Source: Archilochus colubris (Eukaryota; Chordata; Aves; Apodiformes; Trochilidae). Taken from it: 64,000 bases of DNA. The stretch spans positions 152,104,552 through 152,168,551 of the forward strand of contig CM041083.1 in NCBI GenBank assembly GCA_023079485.1, read 5' to 3'. This document shows, in pieces, positions 38,481 through 51,944 of this stretch (positions are counted from its first letter, which is position 1; every line of letters begins with the position of its first letter). Under the pieces are notes generated by a model that was not told where the DNA came from, did no database searches, and worked only from the letters and a program-made list of their open reading frames with translations. The translations under genes were made by a program, and so were the position numbers.

Positions 38481-39989
38481 GTACAGGGAAAGGACGCAAT
38501 GCATGGCTATGTAAGAAATAACCCAAAAAAGGCATCCGAAAAGAGAGACATAAAAATAATCTGTCGTGCTTTTAGGAACTATTTGCAACAGGCTTGTATA
38601 CTGGCAGTAACACGCACAAATCAGCCTAGCTTCAAAGGCCCAACACCTGCTTTTCTGACAAAGTCCCCAAGAATTCATCTATCCTCAAAAGGTTTTCAAT
38701 AATTTCAGTTTTCTTAGGCAAATGTGACAAAGGACCAGTTTACAAAACTCCTTCATGTCCATAAGCCAAATTCCAGTAGTTTCTGGCCAAGCAGGACAAG
38801 GAAGCATCTGGAACTCACCAGGTTATCTTTTAAGTAGCTTCTTTGATGCCAGAGTTAAGAATCCCCTCCATGCACAAATTTAAACAGCACATCTTACCCC
38901 TTACTGCTGGCAATTGTTCTTGGTCTGTTTTGAAGCTGCTGGTGGTCATGCACTGTGTAACATCAGTCTATCCCAGCTTTCACTTAAAAATAATTGTTTA
39001 TCTGTGGCAGCACTTTCAGCACAACACTGCAAAACCAGTTCTGAGTGTGAATCATTCTATGTATCCATTTGAATACAAATTGACATGCAAGCTATTAACC
39101 TGCATTAAAGATCAACCATTTATCGAGGAGCAAAGCAATAAACAAATGGCAATATATTAACATTCTCCAGTCTTCTGAGTGAAGTGGGGATTACTGTGTT
39201 TCCCTTTTTTGAATCATCTCTACTCCTGGACTTGGCAGCTTCCTTTTATCAGCAAGTTCCAACATATATTATATGGAATGTCCTTTAATAAATTTGTTTG
39301 ACTGTTCCTACCATATTGATACACGAAGAGCGAACACAGATGATGGGTTACAGTGTTCTTGATAAAGCAAAGTACAGCAAAAAGCAATTTAGGCCCATCA
39401 TAAGGAAAAAGAGAGGAAAAGAGAACAGGGAATCACATTGCAAATAAAAAGGCTTGTTTTAAAAATAACAAAAAATGTAATACCCTGTGTGGAAGCTGGT
39501 AGTAGGCAGCAACCCCCTTGCCAGTCAGTAAACAGAATGCTTATGTTTAAATACTGAAATATATCACTGGGAGAACAATCTGAATGTGGGAGCCAGAAAA
39601 TGTACGAACTTACTCAGCAACTTCAATACAGGAGAGGAAGTCCTGGGAATTACGAAATTCCAACCCAAGCATCTAGTATTAAACATGCACACTCACAATG
39701 TGAGTGTAGGAGAAAAAATAAATTCTTGCAGTCTGAGAAATACAGACAGGTATTCCTAATTTAAAAAAATACTAAAAAGTTTCTTGCTTATGTCACAACT
39801 GTACAGAAATTTGCCAACAGCGACAGATTATGTTGAAAAATTCTAGAATCCACTAGAGCAGCAATTCAGAGAAACCTCCACCCTCCAATTCTACAGCCCA
39901 AGGGAAAACAGAGCTTTATGGTAAGACATTGAGTATGCATGTTTTAACTATCCCTTTTGAGATAAGGAAAGTTCCAGTTTAGTCCAAAA

Positions 39990-40053
39990 TGTGGGGTGGG
40001 GTTTTGTTTGTCAGTTTGTTGGGGAACTGGGGTTTGGTTTTTTGGGTTTTTTT
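39990..40053. repeat. G/T-rich tract next to LTR fragment
   Basis: Nearly pure G and T on the plus strand, interrupted only at 40012-40013 and 40025-40027. It directly adjoins the minus-strand LTR piece, so on the LTR sense strand it is an A/C tract like the others in the window. Confidence 0.85.
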
Positions 40054-40208
40054 CACCCAAGCTGAGTCCGTTGTGCCTGTGATCATAATTGGTGAGTGAA
40101 TCCTCCCTCTCCTTGTCTTGAGTTGTATTTTCTCCTCCCCTTCCCACAGTGGGAGGAGTGAACAAGCAGCTGTGTGGTGCTTAGTAAGGCTGGTCCTGTA
40201 CCACAACA
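40040..40208 (-). mobile_element. endogenous retrovirus LTR, 5' fragment
   Basis: Read on the minus strand from 40208 it starts TGTTGTGG and continues ACTAAGCACCACACAGCTGC, CACTCCTCCCACTGTGGGAA and CAAGACAAGGAGAGGGAGG. This is the same order as the first 150 bp of the LTR at 4530, although the two copies differ clearly. The remainder of the LTR is missing or unrecognisable. The Met-initiated frames at 39944-40361 fall partly in it and are not genes. Confidence 0.75.
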
Positions 40209-41835
40209 GCCCCATCCTCCCTGTTTGTATCCTTCCAGAGAGCTACTACAAAAATAATGGTTTTGATCTGTCACTTTGACTACATCCACTTTTGTCACAT
40301 TCTTTGCCACGTCAAAGGTGAACTGCTGAGTTTCAATTGCATATCCCTTTACTGTTCCCATGTTAGGATGAAAAGGGGAGTTTCCACTTCCAGAGGACTA
40401 CAGCATCTCTCTCCAATCTCCAACTTCCAAAATGATCAAATACTTTCATGCTATCTCCTCTTTTGTCTCATTTATCTGAAAGTAGATCAAACATTCATTC
40501 AGCCATTTAACTAGTATTTTTGTACATACCACAGCAATTAAATTTTTAATTAAGATCACGGACTGTTGTGTTGATTACTATATTCACATCATACCCTACT
40601 GGGAAACTCTACCATCTACTTCTGGTCTAAAGCATGCTCTCCCTAAGCTCTGATAGTGTCCTTTGTTTTTTACACAGATGTGAACAGAACCAGGATCCCA
40701 GCACACAAATGGAGCTCCCCGATGTTACAGCAACAGCACAGAAGGGAGCTGTGGGGGGGGGGAAGACAAACCACCAACTTTTTCTTCAGAGATACAGAAC
40801 CATTCCACAGGTATTATGCTAAATAAAGGAAAGTCCTCTTATTTTAGGCTGAGATAACTAAGGTAATAAATTAGAACTAAATGTGACACAGCATTTTGAT
40901 TCACAACACTACCACACTGTTACCAATAACCCCATAAACTTACAGTGAGGCCAGTGAAACTTCACATGCAACTCTTAAGTTTAGATTATCTAAGCATCCA
41001 TTGATGGTGGCACTGAAAAAGAATTGATAGTAGTATTACAGAAGTTTGACCTGTATGTAGAGAAAATTTCTCAGTTTGTGATTTATTTTTCTTTAAAAAA
41101 TGAATTATTCATTTTAACTGAACTTCTTAATGAAATCTTAATGAGAACATGGTATTTTGTTTCATGCTTGCAACTACAAAGAACTGTCAATTAAGGTCTC
41201 AGGTAGGGATAGATGAGAGAGAATAGGTGGAAGCAATTGCAGGCCACAGGGGAGCATCACACACCATCTGCCCTCATCCTCGAGTTTGTGACAAATGCTA
41301 CTCTACTGTTACTCCGTGTTTACATTGAAACTTCAATTGCAGCTTCTACCAGTGTGTTACGGCCTGAGCATCCCTTGCCTCCCACTTCCTGCCTCTGCAT
41401 AACTCCTCACATGTTCTTCATCTTCTGAGTAAAATCAGCAAGCCACCAAGTGCCAAAAAAAAAAAAAAAAATGCTGGCAGACGTGTTACTGCTTGTGCTG
41501 CCATCTGCCAATGGCCTCCGGGATGATGCTAACAGGGACTGCTCCCACGGGGTATCAGCAAAACCACCCTGTGCTCAGCACAGTTTGGGAGCAACACAAG
41601 TCACCCCCTGCCCCACCAGCAAGTGCCCAACCAGAGCTTGCTCTGCAAGTGCTCCCTTAGCTCCAGAACAGACTACACCTCTCCCCAGGCCCCTCTGAGG
41701 TACATTGCTGAAAGCTCTGCATTCCTGCCTCTTCCCTTAACATGAAAAGAGAAAAGGATTGAAACACACACACACACATACATGGGAAGAGCTTCAGTTT
41801 TTCACAATAAGTTGGAATGAGGAATTTTAAGTAAG

Positions 41836-42482
41836 GACTTGGGGGGGTCTTGATAAATGAGAGGTTCAACATGAGCCAGCAATGTGCACTTGCAACCCCG
41901 AAAGCCAACTATATCCTGGGCTGCATCAAAACAAGTGCAGCCAGCAAGTCAAGAGAGGTGATTTCTCTTCCTCTACTCTGTTCTTTTAAGACCCCACCTA
42001 GAGCACTGTGCCCAGTTCTGGAGTCCCCAATACAGGAAAGACATGGAGCTGTGGGAGTGAGTCCAGAGGAGAGCCACAAACATGATTAGAGGCTGAAACA
42101 CCTCTCCCATGTAGACAGGCTGAGAGAGTTGAGGTTGTTCAGCCTGCAGAAAGGGCCAGGGACACCTTCCAGGGCAGCCTTCGAGTAGCTGAAAGGGACC
42201 CACAAGAAAGCTGGAAAAGGACTTTTTTTAAGGGAATATTGTGATAGGACAAGAGCTACTGGATTTAAACTGTAAGAGGGTAGATTCAGTACATACATTA
42301 GGAAGAAATTCTTTGTTGTGAGGCCACTGAGACACTGGAACAGCTGTCCCAGGGAGTTGTGGCCACCTTCTCCCTGGAAGTGTTCATGAGAGGGCACATG
42401 GGAGGTGTCCCTGAACCTGCAGGAGGGTTGGTACTAGATCATCTTTAAGCTCCCTCGCAGGGCAAACCATTCTATGATTCTA
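41836..42482 (+). mobile_element. CR1 LINE 3' fragment
   Basis: About 650 bp of plus-oriented CR1. It includes AACATGAGCCAGCAATGTGC, 'ctggagtccccaatacaggaaagacatgg', GGTTGTTCAGCCTGCAGAAA and CATTAGGAAGAAATTCTTTG, ending CATTCTATGATTCTA. Moderately diverged. Confidence 0.93.
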
Positions 42483-43269
42483 AGTTCTAGCATTTGCTTT
42501 GAAGTACTGTACCCAGAATGTAATTGCATCTGTATTTTCATAATGGTTTTATTTATTTAATAATTTAGACTTCAAGCATAGCTCAGCAGTCAACCATTTA
42601 CTTTGAAAAGTACTTCTTACTGCTAGGTACGCTGTTTCCATGGAGACTTCCTCATACACTACAGTGTGAACATTCTTCATCTCTTGTTTTCTTCTCATTA
42701 GTATCAGTTCTCTTCCTTGCAGGACAGTTAACTCAGGCCTCTACAAATAAGATATTATCAGAAAGAACACCCTAAGAGGGTATGTCCAGCAGAGGAGACT
42801 GCAGCAAAAGGAAAGAAGCAACTTCTGCAAAATACTGGCATGTAACACAGAGCAAGAATCTGCTGTGTTACTCTTAAGTATGTTTCTGTAACATGATCCT
42901 AATATGAAAGAAACCTACACTTGCTACCAGTTTAACATCATTAGTATTTTTAAAAGCCTGACTTCTGCAGATACTTAAATACTGATCTTTGAAGCACCAA
43001 CTCTAAACACCTGTCAGTCTCAGAAATGTCTCAGATTTTCCTTGCAATTTTAAGTGTGAATCTTACCTATAAAAGCTCCAAGGTAAGTAGCAAGCTGAAA
43101 TCATACTAATTCTATTAGAACAGTAAAAGAGTGAAACGCCTCTTGGGACATTCCCATAAAACAATAAAACCCAAGTTATAGCATCCTCCAGAATTCTAGA
43201 CCTATCTTACAGTATCATGACACTTCTACTAGTCATAGACAGTCTTACAAACTGTTATTCAAAGATAAA

Positions 43270-43507
43270 ACTTTGCCAGGGGAGGTTTAGGTTGGATATT
43301 AGGAAGAAATTCTTTACAGAGAGGGTGATCAGGCATTGGAATGGGCTGCCCAGGGAGGTGGTGGATTCCCAGTCCCTGGAGGTTTTTAAGAAGAGAGTGG
43401 ATGTGGCACTCAGTGCCATGGTCTGGTAACCACAGTGGTAGTGGATTAAGGGTTGGACTTGATGACCTCAGAGGTCCCTTACAACCCGGCTGATTCTATG
43501 ATTCTAA
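43270..43507 (+). mobile_element. CR1 LINE 3' end
   Basis: CTTTGCCAGGGGAGGTTTAG through ATTAGGAAGAAATTCTTTAC and GGCACTCAGTGCCATGGTCT to the terminal GATTCTATGATTCTA. Same subfamily as the copies at 18874, 20348 and 52080. About 240 bp. Confidence 0.93.
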
Positions 43508-44457
43508 GAATAACTGCCTGCATTCTTTCTTTCTTTCTGTCCCTGCAGTCATTAACATACAGCCACCCCAAACAGCAATGTTTGAAGACACTGTGTTTCC
43601 CCATAGTGTTATTTCAATCCTCATAAAAAAACTTTAGATAAAGAGGTACAACCCATGCTGGTAGCTTTCTTTCAGCTTTCTATTTTTTCCTAGTGTGGTT
43701 TACTGTTCATAGAGCAGAACAGAAAACAACCATATCACAGCTCTCAAAGTTAATTTTACACTGAGTTTTGCCATTGGGGGTCATTTATTTATTGCTTCTT
43801 ACCTTTTCTCCGCCGAGTCCTAGCTCCCAACTCATGGAATGGAATCCAGGAAGTTACAAGTGCATGCTTCACTGGCACTAATACAGAATGTGGTCATTTA
43901 AAAATCAAGGCAAACATCGACATTAAAAGTCAGTAAGGGCTTAAGTTTCCATCAGTTACAACTCCTAAGCACTTATGTTTAGATCATTAGTAGCTCCATA
44001 CTTCCAGTGTTTAACAGGTGACCATTAGGTCCCATCTGAACTAACAAACTAATTGAAAGAATCCCTACCAATCCTGGAGTTCAGGACAAAAAGCAGTAAT
44101 TTGGTCAAATCTTATGTAACTGAGTATAAAAGAAAAGGAATGCAGACCCCCTAATTCTCTTTAGTATCACTCACACATTTGAGAGGCTGCTCTGCTTGAC
44201 ACTTCAAAATTTCCACACCTCTTCCAGATGAAGATGAGACCTTAACATGTTTTTAAAGTGATAAGGCTATGCAGTGAAGTTTCTGAGATTCCCCAACATG
44301 CACTGTAGCAGTTGCAGCAGCTGGTCTGGGGATGAGCAGAACCTCAGGCTACTAATGGAGGTACTGGAAGGAAGGAGTACTGGGCTCCAATCTCTTTCAT
44401 CAGATAAGCAACTAATCTTGAAGTGCTAGCACTGACTGATCTCTTTCTCAATTATAA

Positions 44458-44696
44458 ATCATAGAATCCTTCCTGTTGAAAAAGACCTTTAGGATTGATT
44501 CAACCATTAACCTAGCACACTGCCAAGTCAACCACTAAACCGTGTCCCTAAGCATCATATCTATACGGCTTTTAAATGATTCCAGGGGTGATAACTCAAC
44601 CAGTTCCCTGCAGTCAGTTCTAATGCTTGACAACCTGTTCAGTGAAGAAATTTTTCCTAATAGCCCATATAAAACTCCCCTGGTGCAACTTGAAGC
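44458..44696 (-). mobile_element. CR1 LINE 3' end
   Basis: The plus strand starts ATCATAGAATCC and follows the CR1 complement: 'ctagcacactgccaagtcaacca', GTCCCTAAGCATCATATCTA, then AAACTCCCCTGGTGCAACTT. This is a different and older subfamily than the 43270 copy. Confidence 0.88.
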
Positions 44697-46807
44697 AAAA
44701 TACAGTCATAACTTTCTATTGAAAGGCTGTCAAACCTCCCTAGCTAAATCACATGCTCTTCTTTATAGATAACACTATATTTAGCAAGATGCAATTTCCA
44801 TCTGTACACAAAACCTTAATGTACTTGCTGAAGAAATTCACAATAAAAAAAAAAATGTACATTTCCAACCTTATATTTTACAGAAATAAAAATTACACTG
44901 TACAATGATGCTAATGCCTGTCTGCCCATACTAACTTGTTAATAGGGTATTTCTTCTTGTTAATAGGGTGTTATAGGTATGAAATATCAGAAATGCCTCA
45001 GTTACAGAAAAAGCTTCAAATGAAAATTGGATTGCTTTGGATACGAAAGCAAATCACCATACAATGTTTCATGAATTCTGCTGCCTTTGAACTACTCAAA
45101 GCTATACTTGAAGTTTACTTTTCACCTTGTATTAAACAGATAATAAAGCCACTGTATGGAAGCAGGTTTGTTAAAAGCAAAAGGAAAAAAACTATGTGAG
45201 GGTAGGTGCTGGAATTACACCTTTTTTGTTCTGTTTTGCTTCATTTTGCTAGAATATATTGTTAGATGGAAGACTGCCAATATAGTGTGATGCTATACAG
45301 TAATGAAAACTGACATACAAATTATGATCAGTAGGGCTATTTTTGTTCTTTTCTTTCCTCCAGGAGACAAAAGGAAAAAACAAGGGGTATTAGTACATAA
45401 TTTTGTTTGCACATTGCAAAGGCTCCTTACACACAAACCTGTTACAACTCTGAACAGGGCTTCATCAGCACATAACGTTAAATGCTGCAGAAGTTAAATG
45501 CTACACAGACTACACTCACATGTAGCTTTCTGTCACTAAATCATGTCATTGGCCTGTGTCTCCTCAAGCTGCTCTCTACTTCGTTCTAATTCTGAGGGCT
45601 AAGGTGTACCTGCAAGGCTGATGGTTTTGTTCTGCAGCTCTATTCCCACCATAAACTACAGAAGTTTCAAGAGCAAAGCATGGTAATATAATTTGGATGA
45701 GAAACAAAGCATAAAGGAAGAATATAAAGGGTTCCTACAGTAGTCCAGGATGGCAGACTACAAATATTTCCATTAAAGGAGTATTGGAAAACAATAGTTA
45801 GTTATTAAAAGAAAAAGTCTACATTTTACTTTTCCCTAGAACATGGAAAACTCAAGGAAGAACGTTCCATCTTTCCAATATTTTATGGGGCTAAACAGCT
45901 GGAAAAACACTAGAAGTTTCTAGTCTCATTTCTACATCTTTATCCAAGGCTTTCTTCCGATGTCTAGAACTAACAATTCTGCGGAGTTGTCCACACAATT
46001 CAAGTCTTGTTTATATTACATGTTCCTGCAATGACAGAAAATGACAGCTAATCAGCACCTGCTCTTCTGTTAAGAAATTATCATCTTGCTCTATCAAACT
46101 CCACTGTCCACCAAATCCTTTATTTCAAAGTCTAAACAAAAGCACTTCCCTTTTTTAAGTACATAAGCAGTTGAGTAAGTCTCAGACCGCCTACATGGTA
46201 TTTACTCATCTCAGCCTCTTTTCCAGATACTGGATTTTTTGACTGTTTCCTCCTCCTTAATTTTGGTCAGGAAAACTGTTGTTGCCTTTACTGTAAAATC
46301 CTGCAAGATGGAGCAGGACCACTCTGTCAGCTAGACAGAATACTGCTACCGATTCTCAAACTGCACTCTTAAAAGGAGCACCCTGTATTTTATCTGAAGC
46401 TATACAGGTATAATAGAGTTCACTTAAGCAGGGCAGTTACATAGTATCTTAAAATGCAAGTTGTCAGTGCTTGGCTATTTACTAAATTCCCGATTCTGTT
46501 CGTTCTTTTTTTTTTTTTTAAATTTCTGACTAGTTCGATGTAACTAGAACTGTATTAACTTGTTTTGGCATTACATATAGTGACAGCTGCAAAGCATTGG
46601 AGCCACCAACTGTTCAAAGATGGCAACAGCTACCTAACTTCTATTCTGGAGGAGTTTGCACAAAGCAACCTGCAAAGTGAGTTCTGTCACCACCGAGTCT
46701 CATTCATTACTTAAGATGATCATCAAACTTCCTCTATTTAAATTCTGAAAATTCTGTATTTGACAAATAAAATATATTCATCTCAAATCAACAGCATGAA
46801 ATTTAAC

Positions 46808-47526
46808 AGGTCCAAATACTGGATTCTGCATCCAGTATGAATTGAGAGAGGAGAGAGAGGAGTGGCTGGAGAGCAGCCCTGCAGAAAGGGATTTGGGGGT
46901 GCTGGTCACCAGCAGGTTCAACACAAGTCAGCTGTGTGCATGGCAGCCAAGAGGGCAAACCCCATCCTGGGGTGCATCACACACAGCATGAGCAGCTGGT
47001 AAAAAGAAGAGATTATCCTGCTGTATTGTAACCCCTATGCAGCCTCACCTTGAGCACTGTGTGCAGTTCTGGGCCCCACAATTTAAGGTTGTGAAGGTCA
47101 TTGAATGAGTCAACAAGAGGGCAAAGCTGGCAGAAGGTCTGGAAGTAATGTCCTATGAGCAGAAGCTGAGGATTTGGGGCTGAAGAAAGCTGTGTGGTGA
47201 ACTCATTGCTCTATACAGCTTCCTGAGAAGGCAAAGTGGAGAGGGAGGTGCTGAGCTCTTCTGCCTGGGATGAAGTGACAGGACAGTTAAAATAGAAGCA
47301 GTTAAAAGCTACATTAGGGAGGTTCAGACTTAACATTAGGAAGCATTTCTTTACTGAGGTGTTCACACCCTGGAGAAGCCTTTCCAGAGAGGTGATCAAT
47401 GCCCCCAGCCTGTCAGTGTTCAAGAGGCATTTGGATAAGGCCCTCAACATGCTTGAAAGTTTTTCAAGTGGCCAGGCAGTTAACTAGATGCTCACTCTAA
47501 GTCCCTTCCAGTTGGACTAGTCTATG
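46808..47526 (+). mobile_element. CR1 LINE 3' fragment
   Basis: About 720 bp of plus-oriented CR1: GAGAGGAGTGGCTGGAGAGC, GGATTTGGGGGTGCTGGTCA, CAGCTGTGTGCATGGCAGCC, TTGAGCACTGTGTGCAGTTC, CTTAACATTAGGAAGCATTT. The canonical ATTCTATGA tail is replaced by CTTCCAGTTGGACTAGTCTA. Confidence 0.9.
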
Positions 47527-48932
47527 TTCACCTGAATTAAATCAGCATCTGGACAATACAAGCTTTTAAGTTTATTAAGAACTGTGACCAGTATACAACA
47601 GCACCTAGTACTAGTTTCCCTTTGCAAGGGATCTTGGACCAAGTCAACTTTATACTACAGCACTGCAGTCTTGAGGGGGCAAGATAGTAACAGAAGAGAT
47701 GACAAGTAAACTACTAGGAGAGTCAACCATACAGCTCAACTATAAGAAGTCCAGAACTCTTACAAGCCAGATGAGTTTTACTTTGTCTTAATACAATGTT
47801 GCACTCAGTACTATGAGGCAATAGCTCAAGCATCTTTGAAAATCATTATAAATAGAACTGAGGCAGACTGCATAGCAAGAAGTATCTTATTAGATAAACT
47901 GAGATTTTTCATGACCTTTCCAAACCTTTCTCCATATATTTAAGCTTAACATCCCCACTGAGAAACCAGGCTCTCCCGTGGGCTGTTCACTCAGTATCCC
48001 AAATAGCAGATCCCTAGGGAAGAACTTTCCTGTTCATGTCCTCCAAACTGTCTCTGACTTCAGAATTATTTGAATTACCAGTCACACTGGTAATCCCTAA
48101 ACAGTTTTCCTCTGATTTTGTCCAATTGCAACCCTGACGACTCCTAATATTTCTGGACTTTTTTTCATGTTTACAATCCAGACCAAAAAAAGTTCACCTT
48201 GTCAGTATTTCAGGATTTCAAAAAGAGAAGAAAATGTTCTGTGCTTCCAGGTTCAGCACCTGCACTGTTCACAGCTTCAGTCATCAGAAAATGCACTAAA
48301 GCAAAAAAACCAGTTTCTTCCCCTTCCAAACAAAATTGTTTTCCTGGCAGAATTTAGTTTCCTAGACACCACCAATGAGAATGAGGGCATACAAGTGAAA
48401 TGCTGATGTTTTGTCAGGCTATAGTGATTCCTTTCTGTTTCCTGATCACTTTTAGCAGATATTATGCAGGAAGGAATTTTTTGCCCCACACTGTGTGGGC
48501 ATAAATATAACCTAGCCTTTAGATGTAGGCATTCCCCATATACATATATTTATGCACACAATAGGTATGCCTCCCATAGGTACAGAGCCACATACACACA
48601 GTGTAAGAGAAAAAGTGTAGACTAGGGAAACAAGAAGCAGCTGTGAAGAAGAAAAAAAATCCAAAATTTTGAAGAAATTAGGAAAGCTCCCAGTTTATTT
48701 ATAATGCATATCTCAGGTCTCTTGAGAAAAAGACATACTGTCACCTGTGAGCAGTTAGTTTTTGACCTTGTAGGCTCAGGGAAAGACTGTTGAAAAAAAG
48801 TCAGTAAAAATAAAAATTAAAAAACCTAAATATAAAAATATAAAACCAAAATTGCAAATATCTGTAAGCTTTATTAAATGCCCCGCAAAAATGTTATTTT
48901 GGAAACTACAGTATTTATTAAAAGCTTTGAAT

Positions 48933-48954
48933 TATTTCATGAATTCATGAAATA
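48933..48954. repeat. 22-bp perfect palindrome
   Basis: TATTTCATGAA is followed immediately by its exact reverse complement, giving a 22-bp dyad centred on an EcoRI-type GAATTC. Intergenic, with no neighbouring gene. Confidence 0.8.
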
Positions 48955-50794
48955 TAGCAGTGCCTAGGTCCAACAATTTACTTCATTTGAAGATAAGGAA
49001 GCAAACTTCCAAAATTGTACTCAATTTTTAAAATAGGATTCCCAGCATCTGAAAAGCAAACAAACAAAAAAAAACAAAACACAGCGCTAAATCAGTAAGG
49101 AGGTATCTACATGAACCCTTCAACATCAGTCCTAGAATCTTGAAGTCATAACCTATGGGGAAGCAATCTATACCTTTACCAAAGAAGTTTTAAACAGTCC
49201 CTCCTCCAGACTAGAATGATAGAGATCATTCCAATTTGCAATCTTCACTCCCGATACTTGTATTGTTGTGCAAGTTCTAGATATGAACACAAACCACCTG
49301 CTCAAAGTACTGGACAACTTGTGATTAAATTTGACAAACTGGCAGCAGTAGAAGAATTGCTTTCTAACAATTGTTTCATCAAAAGGACTGATGAGTTTAG
49401 AAGTAACTAAATTTCATGAAATGAAAGTAGAACTATTAAAACAAATGCTATTCACATCTTCATGAAGCAGAGTGTGGTTTGGATCTATACATCCTAAAAA
49501 CATCTGTTTTGTAAAAGAGTGGTTAACCTGTGAGATCATAGCTAAGAATCTCTGAGAACGTGTCTGGTATCCCTGGACGTATTTGCTGGGAAGACTGGAA
49601 GATGAAAAATGCATTAAGGTTGGAAACAACATGTTAGATAGATACATACCAGTGAGTTGTGATTTTACTTGCTAATTAGACTGCCAAAATGAAGGAATCT
49701 GAGCATCACTTCCAGGTCTGAAGACATGTACATTTTGCTAGAGGTTACTCAGCAAATTAAGAAATGCAACTGCTCCTCCTCTTTATCAACACCACTCTGC
49801 TCAACAAGTTCATTCCAAATTAATTTTTAAGGTACTCCTCCTTAGTACACCCCTCCACATTCGGCCAAGAAGTGTGCTTAATGTTCTGGTTTTTACATTA
49901 GCCTCACAGTGGACTAGAAAACTTAGAAACAAAGTTGAGAAAGACAGGTACAAATGCTGCACTTTTGGACTTGCTGGCAGATCCTAAGAAGTCTGAGAAC
50001 CTTTAACACAAGACAAAAAGAAGCCCAAGACTTGAACAGACCAACCAGATCAACCATGTCCTTATTCATAAGACTCTCAGAATAAGGCATGCATAAACTT
50101 CCCAACTGTAAATGGGGAGCACACCAGGGCCCCAGATACCATGGATGTTCCAATTATGTTTGGGCCATAAAAAGCCAATAGATGAGGATGTTCCCAGTCT
50201 GAGTAAAATAGATAGACCTCTCACTAGTGAACAGAAAAGTGAAGCACCAAGCTACAGCTCTTGACAGGATCATACGGCAGATTCAACTGATTAATGCACC
50301 AGTTCTACAGGTGACAACTACTACATGAAAGAACACCTCACAAGCTGTGCCTTGCCAGTCAAATACACATGGATGTTGATGCTCTATAGAAGTGACCCTC
50401 TGGTATCTTGAACTCACAGCATACCAGCTCAAGTCCTGGCATACTAACAGGTTGCCTTTGTTTCTAAGAATAGTGGACATGAGGCCAAAACCAGACATCC
50501 ACAAAAAAATAAAATTCAAAGTGAGCAGGAGACTTTGAAAGGTCATGCTTTCAAGCACAAGTCTGGTCTCATCACAATGGCAAGGACCATCAAATTTAAA
50601 GGAATGCTTCTGCTGCAGCAGTACCTTGTCCCAGTCTAATCTAATTCCACCACCTGGTGGAAGCCCTAACAACAGCTGTACAACAGTGGTTTTAAGGGTT
50701 AGTGATCTGGAGTTTTCTCTTTCAGGCAAAAAACAAAACCCAGGTTTTTCACTGTTGCTCATTACCCAAAGGCAATACATATAAAAACAAACAG

Positions 50795-50866
50795 AAAAAA
50801 AAAAAACAAAAAACAAAACAACCAAAAACCAAACAAAACAAAACCCCACACCACAAAAAACCCCAA
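50795..50866. repeat. 72-bp tract of A and C only
   Basis: Every plus-strand base is A or C, mainly AAAAC/AACC blocks. It sits inside the long minus-strand frame 50283-50954 and helps keep it open, because a T/G-only strand cannot contain TAA or TAG. Confidence 0.9.
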
Positions 50867-51944
50867 TCCACAAACCTGAGAAGGGGCAAAGGAACAGGTG
50901 TTTCACTTCCCAGCTTAAGTTCACTTTTGTAGTCTTATTCTCCTTCCAGCACATGAAGGTGACTTACCATAACCAAATAAAATAGTCTTTACCAAGGAGA
51001 GATTTACTATCCCTCCTGCTTTTCCCTCCCACCTCCCCCCAAAGTAACCGCATGGAACCTGTGATTAATACACTACTGGAGTACCCTTAACACTACTTTA
51101 GTAGACCCCCTAGCTCTCAGTTGCTTCCTTCTCTCCTGGCCACTCAGCAAATGGAGGAAATAACAGATATAGGGTTCATTCCACTGTGCTTTATCAGCAC
51201 TCTCTAAGATCACTCACACACAGCTTTTTTCCTCCACGTTTTTTAGATTCTTTGGCAAAGGCTCCCTTGCAGTTAACTTTCATAAAAGAGAAGGGAGGGG
51301 CAGACTTTCCAAGCTCCTTCAGGCTATAGAGGGAAGACTCAGTTTATCACTAGCAGAACTCATATATAGTCATTAATAAAATACATCCCTTAAATTTTTC
51401 TTGAATGCTAGACAGTTCGTTTCTGCAGTGCCTGTAAGAATAGCTTTTATTCTTGTTGGCTCCCCATGCTTCCTAAAGAAAAATATAAGGTGAAAAGTAA
51501 CCCAATTTAGATGTCCTAGAAATCTGCAGATTTCTAGAAGTAGGTGATCCCCTATATCTTATAGCTTCTCCACCCCCAAAGGGGAACAAGCCTACAAACC
51601 AGTACACATTTTAAACTTCAAACTCTAATTCAGTACCAAAGAAGCTCTTACCAAGTGAAACCACACATAAGCATAGATGGAGCAAGTAATTTTCCAGGGT
51701 AACTCCACACGGTTGCACATAACTTAAAGCAGCTCCAAGATGTGACACTATTTACCCAGTTGTCAACAGTGATTGCCTCAGTATACACAGTGTTCACAGC
51801 TCCCACAAACTATTTCCCCAGGTAACCACCCACCTGTCTGAGCATAAAGTATGTCTCTCAAGGCCAGTGATGCTGAGTTTTAGTGAGAATTACACCAATA
51901 GATGCAGAGCTCAGATTGCAGGTTGTGTCCAGACATGCAACTTT

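Noticed and set aside
41457..41700. Poly-A run followed by GC-richer sequence, considered as a processed pseudogene end
   Set aside because: No upstream coding similarity and no flanking duplication could be identified.
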